Shown: in pieces, positions 49,696-59,061 of the stretch | Numbering within the stretch: the first letter of the stretch is position 1 | Layout of the letters: every line of letters starts with the position of its first letter | Position numbers and translations under genes: made by a program | Assembly (NCBI GenBank): GCA_937900695.1 | Contig: CALCFD010000014.1 | Span: 27,482 to 91,481 of the forward strand | Source of the DNA: an uncultured Eubacterium sp. | Lineage (GTDB): Bacteria > Bacillota > Clostridia > Peptostreptococcales > Anaerovoracaceae | DNA: 64,000 nucleotides | Reading direction: 5' to 3' | Notes under the pieces: generated by a model | What the model was told of the DNA's origin: nothing | What the model saw: the letters and a program-made list of their open reading frames with translations, nothing else | Databases searched by the model: none

Positions 49696-51339
49696 TTAAC
49701 CTTCAGAAACTGCCGCACTTAGCTTTAAAATACTCTTTTCGAGTTCTACTATCTGGTTATTAATCTCATTAATCTTATTTATATCATTAGTTTTAGATAA
49801 AGATAAACTAGTTTGATATAGCAATTCTTCTAGATTATAATGCGCATCTGTAAGCTTTTTATGCATATTAGCAATAACTTCATCATCAATTTCAGCTCTC
49901 ATAACCTCATCAACGCTTAGCTTAACACCAGTATCAAGTTCGTATTCAGACACACCTGTAACAACTATTGGATTAATACCTATAGTATTTTTTACATGTT
50001 CTGCAAAATCATATTTGGCCTGCATTTCTCCATGAACTAAAAATAGCTGTTTAGGCTTTGCTTCAAACCCCTGTAGCCATTGTGTTAAACCATCTCTATC
50101 AGCATGACCAGAAAAACCTTCTAAATTATATATTTCTGCATTTACATGAATAGACTCTCCAAATAAAGTGACATCCTTAACGCCTTCAATTAACATACGG
50201 CCCAATGTACCTTCTGCCTGATATCCTACGAAAACTATACTTGACTTAGGGTTCCATAAATTATGCTTTAAGTGATGTCTAATTCTTCCAGCTTCACACA
50301 TACCACTTGCAGAAATAATAATTTTGGGAGAATTATCTATATTTAAAAACTGTGATTCCTGAGTCGTTTTAGTAAATTTCAATCCAGGAAAATCAAGAGG
50401 ATTATCACCTCTCATTAAAAAATCTCTGGCTTCATCATCATAAACTTGTGCATTTTCCTTAAATACCTCTGTTGCATTAGTTGCCATAGGACTATCTATA
50501 TATACGGATATTTTTTCTAGTTCATCTTTAAGTTCTGGGCGCTTTGCATAAAACTTATTAAACTCATAAATAAGCTCTTGAGTTCTACCAACTGCAAATG
50601 AAGGGATTACAACTGTACCACCTCTTTTTACAGTTTTTAAAACTATATCTATTAAATCATCAATACTATCTTTATTTGCTGGATGCAATCTATTGCCGTA
50701 AGTCGTTTCCATAATTACAGCATCAGCTTTTTTAATAATTTTAGGATCTCTTAAAATAGGTCTACCTATAACTCCTAAATCACCTGAAAAAACAATCTTT
50801 GAAGTGTTTCCATCTTCTGTAGCAAAAAGTTCTATTATAGATGAACCTAAAATATGGCCTGCATCATTGAAAACAACTTTTAAACTTTCATTGATTTTAA
50901 TAAGCTGATCGTATAAAACAGGCTTAATATATTTAAGAGCATCTAAAGAGTCGTTATAGGTATAAAGAGGCTCAACTAAAGGTTTCCCTGCTCTGAGTGC
51001 CTTTTTGTTTTTCCATTCAGCTTCTTTTTCGTGAATGTATCCACTGTCCTTTAACATTATATCTAAAAGCTGTGCTGTCGCATCGCTGCAATATATATCA
51101 CCTTTAAATCCACGCTTAATAAGTAATGGAATACGTCCACAGTGATCAATATGAGCGTGAGATAAAATCACACATTCTATTTCTGCTGGATCAAAAGGAA
51201 ACTCTTCGAAATTTAATGCTTCCATAGTCTTACCACCCTGAAACTGACCACAGTCAAGCAAAATCTTATGTTCCCCAATAGTAAGCAAATGACATGAACC
51301 AGTTACACCATTTGCTGCTCCACAAAATTTAATCTTCAT
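49696..51339 (-). CDS. MBL-fold/beta-CASP nuclease-type hydrolase
   Basis: 547 residues. Metallo-beta-lactamase fold joined to beta-CASP and RMMBL domains, the RNA/DNA-processing group related to RNase J and CPSF-73. Seen: KIKFCGAANGVTGSCHLL start, motif 2 LSHAHIDHCGRIPLL, VVFNDAGHILGSSIIEL, IVFSGDLG, the beta-CASP PSFAVGRTQELIYEFN and SASGMCEAGRIRHHLKHNL, RMMBL LEGFSGHADRDGLTQWL. A C-terminal helical tail (about 470-547) is extra. Its ATG overlaps the cysK stop (ATGA), so the two are coupled. Confidence 0.92.
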   Translation of the reverse strand: MKIKFCGAANGVTGSCHLLTIGEHKILLDCGQFQGGKTMEALNFEEFPFDPAEIECVILSHAHIDHCGRIPLLIKRGFKGDIYCSDATAQLLDIMLKDSGYIHEKEAEWKNKKALRAGKPLVEPLYTYNDSLDALKYIKPVLYDQLIKINESLKVVFNDAGHILGSSIIELFATEDGNTSKIVFSGDLGVIGRPILRDPKIIKKADAVIMETTYGNRLHPANKDSIDDLIDIVLKTVKRGGTVVIPSFAVGRTQELIYEFNKFYAKRPELKDELEKISVYIDSPMATNATEVFKENAQVYDDEARDFLMRGDNPLDFPGLKFTKTTQESQFLNIDNSPKIIISASGMCEAGRIRHHLKHNLWNPKSSIVFVGYQAEGTLGRMLIEGVKDVTLFGESIHVNAEIYNLEGFSGHADRDGLTQWLQGFEAKPKQLFLVHGEMQAKYDFAEHVKNTIGINPIVVTGVSEYELDTGVKLSVDEVMRAEIDDEVIANMHKKLTDAHYNLEELLYQTSLSLSKTNDINKINEINNQIVELEKSILKLSAAVSEG

Positions 51340-52256
51340 TTGAATACTCCTGTTGATAAATATCTCTCACCTGTATCAGGTAATACTACAACTATATTTT
51401 TCCCTTTGTTTTCATCTCTTAATGCAACTTCTTTTGCTGCCACTAAAGCTGCCCCTGAAGATATACCACAGATTATACCCTCTGTTTTCGCTAGCTTATC
51501 AGTCGCTTCATAAGCATCCTCATCTGTTACCTTTACCACTTCATCGTATATATCCTGATTTAAAACCTTTGGAATGAAGTTTGCTCCGATGCCTTGAATC
51601 TTATGCGCACCAGCTTCTCCTCCGCTTAAAAGTGGTGATGCTGATGGCTCTACAGCCACTACCTTAATATCTGGGTTTTTAGATTTTAAATATTCTGCTG
51701 TACCTGTAAGTGTACCGCCTGTTCCAACAGTAGCTACATAAATATCCACCTTGCCCTCCATATCTTCCCATATTTCTGGGCCTGTAGTCTCTCTGTGTGC
51801 TTTGGCATTGGCAGGATTGTCAAACTGACCAGCAATCCATGCACCATCTATAGTTTTTTCTAATTCTTCAGCCTTAGCAATAGAACCTGCCATTCCTAAT
51901 TCACCAGGTGTAAGAATAATCTCTGCACCGTAAGCCTTAATAAGATTTTGGCGCTCTACACTCATAGTATCTGGCATAACTATAATAGCATTGTAACCTC
52001 TTGCGGTTGCAATGGCTGCAAGACCTATACCGGTATTTCCCGAAGTAGGCTCGATGATAGTTCCACCTTCCTTCAAAAGGCCTTTTTCTTCTGCATCTTC
52101 AATCATATACATAGCAACTCTATCTTTGGCACTGCCGCCGGGATTCATTCTCTCTAGCTTTGCAATAATATTAGCATCAACATCCTTGGCATACTTGCCT
52201 AACTCCATCAAAGGTGTTCTTCCAACTAGCTGAGTCATATTCTTATACACTTTCAT
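51336..52256 (-). CDS. cysK: Cysteine synthase (O-acetylserine sulfhydrylase)
   Basis: 306 residues. PLP enzyme forming cysteine from O-acetylserine and sulfide. Seen: NMTQLVGRTPLMEL, PLP Lys in NPGGSAKDRVA, substrate loop EPTSGNTGIGLA, VGTGGTLTGTAEYLK, and ICGISSGAALVAA. ATG 52256 has AAAGGAG upstream; 52274 lacks a better site. Overlaps the MBL gene at its end. The ppi terminator lies upstream. Confidence 0.96.
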   Translation of the reverse strand: MKVYKNMTQLVGRTPLMELGKYAKDVDANIIAKLERMNPGGSAKDRVAMYMIEDAEEKGLLKEGGTIIEPTSGNTGIGLAAIATARGYNAIIVMPDTMSVERQNLIKAYGAEIILTPGELGMAGSIAKAEELEKTIDGAWIAGQFDNPANAKAHRETTGPEIWEDMEGKVDIYVATVGTGGTLTGTAEYLKSKNPDIKVVAVEPSASPLLSGGEAGAHKIQGIGANFIPKVLNQDIYDEVVKVTDEDAYEATDKLAKTEGIICGISSGAALVAAKEVALRDENKGKNIVVVLPDTGERYLSTGVFK

Positions 52257-52275
52257 ATATGATTCTCCTTTCAAA

Positions 52276-52306
52276 ATAAAAAAAAGCGCACAAATAAATT
52301 GTGCGC
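52276..52306 (-). terminator. Terminator after the cyclophilin gene
   Basis: On the minus strand GCGCACAA (52306-52299) pairs with TTGTGCGC (52293-52286) and a run of eight or more T follows. It closes the long carD-to-cyclophilin transcript. Confidence 0.92.
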
Positions 52307-52313
52307 ACCAAAA

Positions 52314-52790
52314 CTATTCAACTACGATTGTTTTAATAATCTGATCTTCAAGTGGACAGTCCATTGGATTTGTTGGTACTGCTACAATTTTATCAGCAGC
52401 TTCCATGCCTTCTGTAACTTTACCAAATGCTGCATACTGTCCATCTAGGTGTGGAGCATCCGCAACCATTACAAAGAACTGAGATCCAGCTGAGTTAGGA
52501 TCCATAGCTCTTGCCATTGATAAAACTCCTCTTTCATGTAGGATTTCATTTACATGTCCGTTCATATTAAATTCACCTTTAATTGTATAGCCTGGACCAC
52601 CCATACCATTTCCATTTGGGCATCCACCCTGAATCATAAACCCAGGAATAACTCTATGGAATTTTAGACCATCATAAAATCCTTCATTTGCTAGTTTTTC
52701 AAAATTTTCAACTGTAATTGGTGCAACATCTGGATATAATTCACCCTTCATTACATCGCCATTTTCCATTTCAATTCTAAATGTTTTCAT
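52314..52790 (-). CDS. ppiB: Peptidyl-prolyl cis-trans isomerase, cyclophilin type
   Basis: 158 residues, single domain, no signal peptide. Accelerates prolyl bond isomerisation during folding. Seen: FHRVIPGFMIQGG with catalytic Arg, NSAGSQFFVMVADAPHLDGQYAAFGKVTEGM. GGAGAAG lies upstream of the ATG. It is the last gene of a long minus-strand unit and is 21 bp after the Nudix gene. Confidence 0.96.
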   Translation of the reverse strand: MKTFRIEMENGDVMKGELYPDVAPITVENFEKLANEGFYDGLKFHRVIPGFMIQGGCPNGNGMGGPGYTIKGEFNMNGHVNEILHERGVLSMARAMDPNSAGSQFFVMVADAPHLDGQYAAFGKVTEGMEAADKIVAVPTNPMDCPLEDQIIKTIVVE

Positions 52791-52810
52791 GTATGTCTTC
52801 TCCTTTTATA

Positions 52811-53272
52811 TTATATACTTTCTCTAAATCTAAACACTTCATTATCTACATAATCAGTGTATTTTAAATACCACAATTCATCTTTTAGCTGTGGAGGAAA
52901 TACATTTTCAAGATTTTGCATTTCTTCCTGTGATACAAATCTAACTTCTCTCATTCGTTGGTGTTTTTCATCAAATTCTGGATCTGAACCAAGCTTTAAC
53001 TCACCACCTACAATCTTACCTAAAAAGAAATTTACAAATCTCTGTCCTCTTGTAGGTGAAACTTCTTCAACATGCCAAACTAAACGTCCGATTTGCACAT
53101 CTACGTTAGTTTCTTCTTTCATCTCACGAATAGCTGTATCTACTGCTGTTTCTCCTTCTTCGATACCTCCACCAGGAACCATCCAAATGTCTCTGTTTTC
53201 ATGATGTTGTCTTACCATTAATAGTCTGTCTTCATCATCAAATACTATTACTCTAACTCCACCTACCCACAT
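52811..53272 (-). CDS. Nudix hydrolase
   Basis: 153 residues. Hydrolyses nucleoside diphosphate-linked compounds. Seen: the Nudix box GGGIEEGETAVDTAIREMKEETNVDV (G-x5-E-x7-REUxEE pattern, residues about 31-56), preceded by ENRDIWMVP. The substrate is undetermined. The start overlaps the CHR gene end by 10 bp, indicating coupled translation. Confidence 0.93.
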   Translation of the reverse strand: MWVGGVRVIVFDDEDRLLMVRQHHENRDIWMVPGGGIEEGETAVDTAIREMKEETNVDVQIGRLVWHVEEVSPTRGQRFVNFFLGKIVGGELKLGSDPEFDEKHQRMREVRFVSQEEMQNLENVFPPQLKDELWYLKYTDYVDNEVFRFRESI

Positions 53273-53787
53273 AATAGACCTCCTGCAACTGCCATAATGA
53301 TAGTTATAATAATCGGATTTATTTTAAATACTCCTGACATAATTATAGTTATACCACATATGGCTAATGGTACAATAGCTATCTGAACCTCTTGGGCTAA
53401 AAATATAACACCTGCAGCAATTAGTCCTACTGTTGCTGGTCTTATACCATTCATAATCCCTTGAACGATTCTATTATCATTAAACTTATCTAAAAACTTC
53501 ACTGCAATAATTACCACTGCAAATGAAGGTATTGATACACCAAGTGTTGCAATTAAAGCTCCGGCTAATCCGGCATAATTAAACCCCAAATAAGTAGCTG
53601 CATTAACAACCATAGGCCCAGGTGTCACCTGACTTATAGCCACTAAATTTGCAAACTCTGAGGAACTCATCAAACCATAATCTGATACTGACTGAAATAT
53701 TATAGGTAGCATCGCAAGGCCACCACCAAAACTAAATGCACCTATTTTGAAGAAGAGGTAAAACAATAATCCTAAACTACTAATCAT
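53263..53787 (-). CDS. Chromate transporter family protein (CHR half, copy 2)
   Basis: 174 residues, five or six membrane segments. Half-size CHR proteins work as pairs. Seen: KIGAFSFGGGLAMLPIIF and FANLVAISQVTPGPMVVNAATYLGF, the conserved G-G-G and PGP motifs. Chromate is the named substrate; the physiological anion in an anaerobe is uncertain. It overlaps both neighbours (8 bp with copy 1, 10 bp with the Nudix gene). Confidence 0.92.
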   Translation of the reverse strand: MISSLGLLFYLFFKIGAFSFGGGLAMLPIIFQSVSDYGLMSSSEFANLVAISQVTPGPMVVNAATYLGFNYAGLAGALIATLGVSIPSFAVVIIAVKFLDKFNDNRIVQGIMNGIRPATVGLIAAGVIFLAQEVQIAIVPLAICGITIIMSGVFKINPIIITIIMAVAGGLLCG

Positions 53788-54358
53788 TATTTACCTTCCC
53801 TTCTGCTTTTTTGCAGTAATATATTGCACCAAGCAATCCTGTTACTATTACTACTATTATAGCATTAATCTTAAATATTACTACACTAACAAATGCTAAA
53901 ATTGCCAAAAACCAGTGGAACCATCCATTAAGTGTTTGTTTACCAATATCATAAGCTACACAAAGTACAAGACCTGTAACACAAGCCTTAATTCCTATGA
54001 AGGCTCCCTGTATAAATTTGTTATCATTAATTGCATTTATAACATTTGCTAAAGCTAAAATTATTATAAATGAAGGTGTAATCACACCAAGAGTAGCAAA
54101 TAGTCCGCCTAAAAAACCAGCTTTTCTATAGCCTATAAATGTAGCTGTATTTATCGCAACTACACCAGGCACAGATTGACTTATAGCAATACAATCTAGC
54201 ATTTCTTCTTGTGTAACCCACTTTTTATCTTCTACTGTTATCTTAGTCATTAGAGGTATCATGGCCATACCACCACCAATAGTAAAAAGACCAATCTTTA
54301 AAAATTCCCAAAACAAAGAAAATAAAATATGTTCTTTTTCTTTCCTATTCTTCTGCAT
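53780..54358 (-). CDS. Chromate transporter family protein (CHR half, copy 1)
   Basis: 192 residues. Seen: FLKIGLFTIGGGMAMIPLMTK and MLDCIAISQSVPGVVAINTATFIGY, the CHR motifs in the same order as in copy 2 (G-G-G and PG). Members are oriented oppositely in the membrane and act as a heterodimer. It overlaps the TRIC gene by 14 bp and copy 2 by 8 bp. Confidence 0.92.
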   Translation of the reverse strand: MQKNRKEKEHILFSLFWEFLKIGLFTIGGGMAMIPLMTKITVEDKKWVTQEEMLDCIAISQSVPGVVAINTATFIGYRKAGFLGGLFATLGVITPSFIIILALANVINAINDNKFIQGAFIGIKACVTGLVLCVAYDIGKQTLNGWFHWFLAILAFVSVVIFKINAIIVVIVTGLLGAIYYCKKAEGKVNND

Positions 54359-54965
54359 CTACATTATTAACCTTTCCTAAATGGATATTTTTCTTGATAC
54401 TTATCATCCTTATTAAAAAGGTTACGCCAAAGCAAATATACATGGATGCCATTTGATACACTAATCTATAGGCTATTATATATGCTATAGCACCCACCAA
54501 GGATGCTACTGCATATACTTCTTTTTTAAATACAAATGGTATCTCTCTAGCGCATATATCTCTAATAGTACCGCCACCTGTTCCTGTTAGCATAGCTAAA
54601 GTGATAATTATAAATGGTTCAAAAAAACCGTGTGTTGTCGCAGCAGCACTTCCAATGGCTGTAAATGCGGCAAGCCCCAATGCATCGCAAAGAGTTATAA
54701 GTCTATCTAAATTTACGATATGTTTATAAAATAATATCACTAAAAGAGCTGTTGCAAGACTTATAATTACATAACTTGGATTATCTAATGAAACTGGAAT
54801 ATCAAGATCTATTATTATATCCCTAACTATACCTCCGCCTACAGCAGTGATAATAGCAAGAAAACAAATACCATAATAGTCAAGGTCCTTTTCCACAGCA
54901 ACTAAAGCCCCTGTTATTGCAAAAGCAACGGTTCCTATTATTTCCATAACCGAAATAAATTCCAT
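54345..54965 (-). CDS. TRIC-type trimeric intracellular cation channel family protein (YicG-like)
   Basis: 206 residues. Bacterial TRIC (UPF0126) proteins form K+-permeable channels of seven helices. Seen: VAFAITGALVA, GICFLAIITAVGGGIVRDIIIDLDIP and the duplicated GTGGGTIRDICAREIPFVFKKEVYA, with the glycine-rich GGG-x-x-RD signatures. It sits 13 bp after proS and overlaps the first CHR gene by 14 bp. Confidence 0.93.
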   Translation of the reverse strand: MEFISVMEIIGTVAFAITGALVAVEKDLDYYGICFLAIITAVGGGIVRDIIIDLDIPVSLDNPSYVIISLATALLVILFYKHIVNLDRLITLCDALGLAAFTAIGSAAATTHGFFEPFIIITLAMLTGTGGGTIRDICAREIPFVFKKEVYAVASLVGAIAYIIAYRLVYQMASMYICFGVTFLIRMISIKKNIHLGKVNNVDAEE

Positions 54966-54978
54966 TTGCCTTTACCTT

Positions 54979-56709
54979 TTATTTTTCTTTATTTACAATT
55001 TCAATAGCATTTTTAATTGCTTCATCAACTGTAAGTTCAGTTTTTTCTGCATCTCTTCTTAGTTTATATTCAACGATGCCATCCTTAGCACCCTTACCTA
55101 CTGTAATTCTAACAGGTATACCTAATAAATCTGCGTCCTTAAACTTAACTCCAGGTCTTTCTTTTCTATCATCAAGCATCACTTCAACGCCTGCATCTAA
55201 AAGCTCATTGTAAATCTTTTCTGCTACAGCTGCCTGCTCTTCATCATCAGGCTTAACTAAACTGATGATTACATGATATGGAGCAACTGACATAGGCCAA
55301 ATAATACCATTTTCATCATAATGCTGCTCTACAATAGCTGCTAATGTTCTTGATACACCAATACCATAACAACCCATTACAATAGGCTGATCCTTCTGAT
55401 TTTCATCCTTGTAGTAAGCACCCATAGCTTCTGAATACTTAGTACCAAGCTTAAATACCTGACCAACTTCAATACCTTTAGCATGCTTAACTGGCGCTCC
55501 ACAAACTGGACATGGATCACCTTCAAGAAGAGTCTTAATATCAGTTACAATATCACCTTTGTAATCTCTACCATAATTAACATTGATATAATGATGGTCT
55601 TCTTCGTTAGCACCTGCACATAGATTTTTTAGACCGGGTAATTCACTATCTACAACAATAGTACAGTCATGAAGACCGATAGGTCCAGTAAATCCACCAA
55701 CACAACCTGTAACTTCACTCATCTTAGCTTCATCAGCAAATTCAATAGCATGTTCAGGAATACCTAGAGCATTTACTAGCTTTATTTCATTAAGCTCCCT
55801 ATCACCTCTAACAAATGCAGCAACATATCCATTTTCTTTACCAAAATCATCGTAAGTAACAAATAATAGAGCCTTAATTGTCTGAGTCTTATCTAACTCT
55901 AGGAAATTAGCTACATCTTCAATAGTCTTAGTTCCAGGTGTCAATTTCTTTTCTAATGGTAGCATTTCTATATCATCCTGAGCCTTAGCATCCTTTACTT
56001 CGGCTCTCTCAGTTGTAGCCGCCATATCACAACTTTCACAATAAGCAATTTCACTTTCACCAAACTCAGAAATAGCAGTAAACTCATGACTGTTGCTTCC
56101 ACCTATAGCACCTGTATCAGCTTCTACTGGTCTAAATGTTAAACCACATCTTGTAAATATTTTTTCATAGGCATCATACATATCTTTATAGCTCTTATCT
56201 AATCCTGCCTGATCCTTATCAAATGAATAAGCATCCTTCATAATAAATTCCCTTGAACGCATCAAACCAAATCTAGGTCTAGCTTCATCTCTATACTTAG
56301 TTTGAATCTGATATAAATTCATAGGAAGCTGTCTATATGATGTAACATCATTTCTCACAATATCAGTGAAGATTTCTTCATGAGTAGGTCCTAAACAAAA
56401 TTCTCTACCATGTCTATCCTTTAATCTCCAAAGTTCAGGTCCATAAGCAAACCATCTACCTGATTCTTCCCATAATTCGGAAGGCTGAATAGCAGACATA
56501 AGTATTTCCTGTCCACCAGCTTTATCCATTTCCTCTCTAACAATATTTTCAATCTTTCTTAAAGATCTCCATCCAAGAGGCATATATCCATAAACACCAG
56601 AAACCAGCTTTCTAATCATACCAGTTCTAAGCAAAAGAACATGGCTAGGAAGCTCAGCCTCATTTGGTACCTCTCTTAAAGTTTTCAAATGCATCTTTGA
56701 AAGTCTCAT
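54979..56709 (-). CDS. proS: Prolyl-tRNA synthetase
   Basis: 576 residues, the bacterial type with an editing insertion. Charges tRNA-Pro. Seen: GYMPLGWRSLRKIENIVREEMDKAG, LGPTHEEIFTDIVRN and motif 2 YQIQTKYRDEARPRFGLMRSREFIMKDAYSF, then an INS editing domain (about 240-385, KTIKALLFVTYDD), motif 3 GIGVSRTLAAIVEQHYDENGI and an anticodon-binding domain. GGAGAG lies upstream. It is 17 bp downstream of ispDF and upstream of the TRIC gene. Confidence 0.98.
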   Translation of the reverse strand: MRLSKMHLKTLREVPNEAELPSHVLLLRTGMIRKLVSGVYGYMPLGWRSLRKIENIVREEMDKAGGQEILMSAIQPSELWEESGRWFAYGPELWRLKDRHGREFCLGPTHEEIFTDIVRNDVTSYRQLPMNLYQIQTKYRDEARPRFGLMRSREFIMKDAYSFDKDQAGLDKSYKDMYDAYEKIFTRCGLTFRPVEADTGAIGGSNSHEFTAISEFGESEIAYCESCDMAATTERAEVKDAKAQDDIEMLPLEKKLTPGTKTIEDVANFLELDKTQTIKALLFVTYDDFGKENGYVAAFVRGDRELNEIKLVNALGIPEHAIEFADEAKMSEVTGCVGGFTGPIGLHDCTIVVDSELPGLKNLCAGANEEDHHYINVNYGRDYKGDIVTDIKTLLEGDPCPVCGAPVKHAKGIEVGQVFKLGTKYSEAMGAYYKDENQKDQPIVMGCYGIGVSRTLAAIVEQHYDENGIIWPMSVAPYHVIISLVKPDDEEQAAVAEKIYNELLDAGVEVMLDDRKERPGVKFKDADLLGIPVRITVGKGAKDGIVEYKLRRDAEKTELTVDEAIKNAIEIVNKEK

Positions 56710-56726
56710 CCCAATACTCTCCTTCT

Positions 56727-57875
56727 CTAATTAGTTTTTAATATACAAACTGCTTGAGCAGCTATTCCTTCTTTTCTACCAGTAAACCCTAACTTTTCAG
56801 TTGTAGTTCCCTTAATATTAATTTTGTCATAATCTATTTTAAGTCTTTTAGAAATATTTTCAATCATTTCTTCAACATAAGGCAATATTTTAGGCTTTTG
56901 ACAAATAACTGTTGCATCAATATTGCCAATACAGTATCCTTTATCTCTAATAAGATACCCAACATGTTCAAGCAGATCAAGGCTACTTGCTCCCTTATAA
57001 GCATCATCAGTATCCGGAAAATGTCTCCCTATGTCTCCCATGCTAGCTGCTCCTAAAAGAGCATCCATAATAGCATGAAGTAAAACATCGGCATCACTAT
57101 GGCCTAAAAGTCCAAAACGATGAGGTATATCTACACCGCCCAAAATACACTTACTTCCTTCAACTAACTTATGAACATCAAATCCTTGACCTATGCGAGT
57201 TTCCACAGGCAAATCCTCCTTAGTTGTAATTTTAATATTTGCATAACTTCCTTCAACTATAGCTGGATGAATATCCATACGTTCCACTATACTAGCATCA
57301 TCTGTACCATAAAAATTATCCTCATATGCTCTGTCATACGCTCTTTTAAGAATGTCCATTTTAAATCCCTGAGGTGTTTGAACTGCCAAAAGTCTATTTC
57401 TATCCAAAGTTTTATCATTTGTTCTAATAGTATCCTTAGGCTTAACACAAACTACCGCAGCATCATGTAAAACTGTCTGACACACTGTATCTTCTATAAT
57501 TTTTCGAGTAATATATGGTCTTGCTGCATCATGAATCAAAACATAATCCATATTAACCTTTTGTCTATCTATAGCCTTAAGCGCTCTATAGATAGAATCT
57601 TGTCTTTCCCTACCACCTGAAACAATACCTGTAAATTTTTTAAGTTGTTTTTCACTTAAGTATGGAACCATCAAGTCCTTACAGTATTTCATATATTCTT
57701 CATTGGTAACTACGTATATATTATCGATAAGTTCACAATCAGCAAATGCTTCATATGTTTTTACTATCACCGGTTTTGCACCGATATTCATAAACTGTTT
57801 AGGCATATCCATGCCCATACGGCTACCTTTTCCTGCAGCAGCTATTATAACACCAATCTTTTTACCGTTATACAT
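56727..57875 (-). CDS. ispDF: Bifunctional IspD-IspF enzyme
   Basis: 382 residues. IspD part (1-about 225): IAAAGKGSRMGMDMPKQFM, GGRERQDSIYRAL, HDAARPYI and QTPQGF, the CTP:methylerythritol phosphate cytidylyltransferase. IspF part (about 226-382): RIGQGFDVHKLVEG, GLLGHSDADVLLHAIMDALLGAA, DIGRHFPDTD and TTTEKLGFTGR, the cyclodiphosphate synthase. They catalyse steps 3 and 5 of the MEP isoprenoid pathway. Fusion of the two is known in several bacteria. It lies between the PIN/TRAM gene and proS. Confidence 0.97.
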   Translation of the reverse strand: MYNGKKIGVIIAAAGKGSRMGMDMPKQFMNIGAKPVIVKTYEAFADCELIDNIYVVTNEEYMKYCKDLMVPYLSEKQLKKFTGIVSGGRERQDSIYRALKAIDRQKVNMDYVLIHDAARPYITRKIIEDTVCQTVLHDAAVVCVKPKDTIRTNDKTLDRNRLLAVQTPQGFKMDILKRAYDRAYEDNFYGTDDASIVERMDIHPAIVEGSYANIKITTKEDLPVETRIGQGFDVHKLVEGSKCILGGVDIPHRFGLLGHSDADVLLHAIMDALLGAASMGDIGRHFPDTDDAYKGASSLDLLEHVGYLIRDKGYCIGNIDATVICQKPKILPYVEEMIENISKRLKIDYDKINIKGTTTEKLGFTGRKEGIAAQAVCILKTN

Positions 57876-57895
57876 TTAGCTCACATTCTCCATAA

Positions 57896-58999
57896 CTATA
57901 CCTTTTCAGGCTTTCCAAATATCATACGTCCAGCAGCAGTCTGAAGAACTGTACCTACTCTAATCTTAATAGTAGATCCAATATATTTCTTGCCGCCTTC
58001 TACAACTATCATCGTACCATCATCTAAGTAAGCAAGTGCTTGGTCTTTTTCCTTACCTGCTTTAACTAAACTGACTTCCATAATTTCATCTGGTAATACA
58101 ATCGGCTTAATTGCATTAGCTAATTCGTTTATATTTAAAACCTTTACTTCTTTAATCTTAGCTACTTTATTTAAATTAAAATCATTAGTAACTACATTGC
58201 CCTTCATTATTTGGGCAAGCTTAAGAAGCTTGACATCAACTTCTGGAATTTCATCTAATGTTTTCTCTGAATCAGTATTGTAAATTTCAATACCATACTC
58301 ACTTTGAATCTTATTTAAAATATCAAGACCTCTTCTACCGCGTTTTCTTTTAAGAGAGTCGGAACTATCAGCAATATGTCTAAGCTCAACTAAAACAAAT
58401 TCGGGAATAATTATAGGTCCTTCTAAAAAACCAGTCTTTAGGATATCCAATATGCGTCCATCTATGATTACGCTAGTATCTAAAATCTTTGGGACTGCAC
58501 CTTTTCTTTCCTTTAACTTACCACCAAAAGTAGATAATCGCTTTTCAAAGTAAAGTTGATTAAATATTTCAGTACCTTTTTCACTAAGTATGACTACACC
58601 AATATAGCCTAAAATAACATACGTTATAATAGTTAATACTGTGCCTACTGAAGCTATGTCAATCTGCATATAAATTAAACTTAGCAAAAATGCAATTACA
58701 AACCCAAGTATTAATCCAAGAGTACCAAATACTAACTTATTTGCAGATACCTTTTTCATCTCACCAGTCAATATGCCTGCTATTTTTCTTCCAAGAGTTG
58801 TAAACGCCGGTAGCAACCTATAAAAAATAAAACCAAAAATAATTGCAAAAAATATGGACATTCCTATTTCCTGTCCAACTGATAGTGGTTCACCTGGCCA
58901 AAAGCTCGTATCTATAAGTCCACTTAAAGCCCTAAAAACACTAAGCCCAACATATCCACCTATGAAGAAAAATAAAATGTTTACAGTCTTTTTTAACAC
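57896..58999 (-). CDS. PIN/TRAM-domain membrane protein (YacL-like)
   Basis: 367 residues. N-terminal part has four membrane segments (about 5-23, 41-60, 88-110, 118-140). A cytoplasmic PIN domain (about 165-290) follows with metal-site acids in ILDTSVIIDGRILDIL, a DFNLNKVAKI segment and a C-terminal TRAM domain (about 305-365). PIN domains cleave RNA; this membrane-anchored group's target is unknown. Conserved next to carD and ispD in Firmicutes. A hairpin at the end of carD lies between the two genes. Confidence 0.9.
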   Translation of the reverse strand: MLKKTVNILFFFIGGYVGLSVFRALSGLIDTSFWPGEPLSVGQEIGMSIFFAIIFGFIFYRLLPAFTTLGRKIAGILTGEMKKVSANKLVFGTLGLILGFVIAFLLSLIYMQIDIASVGTVLTIITYVILGYIGVVILSEKGTEIFNQLYFEKRLSTFGGKLKERKGAVPKILDTSVIIDGRILDILKTGFLEGPIIIPEFVLVELRHIADSSDSLKRKRGRRGLDILNKIQSEYGIEIYNTDSEKTLDEIPEVDVKLLKLAQIMKGNVVTNDFNLNKVAKIKEVKVLNINELANAIKPIVLPDEIMEVSLVKAGKEKDQALAYLDDGTMIVVEGGKKYIGSTIKIRVGTVLQTAAGRMIFGKPEKV

Positions 59000-59034
59000 T
59001 CTTTCACCCCCTCTCTTTTATTAGTATATACAAA

Positions 59035-59061
59035 TTGTGAAGTGATTAGATCACTTCACAA
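59035..59061. promoter_or_regulatory. 12-bp inverted repeat at the carD stop codon
   Basis: TTGTGAAGTGAT and ATCACTTCACAA are perfect complements with a three-base loop; the stop codon of carD (59046-59048) lies at the loop. It lacks a good U tract, so full termination is doubtful. It may act as a processing or stability element between carD and the PIN/TRAM gene. Confidence 0.6.
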
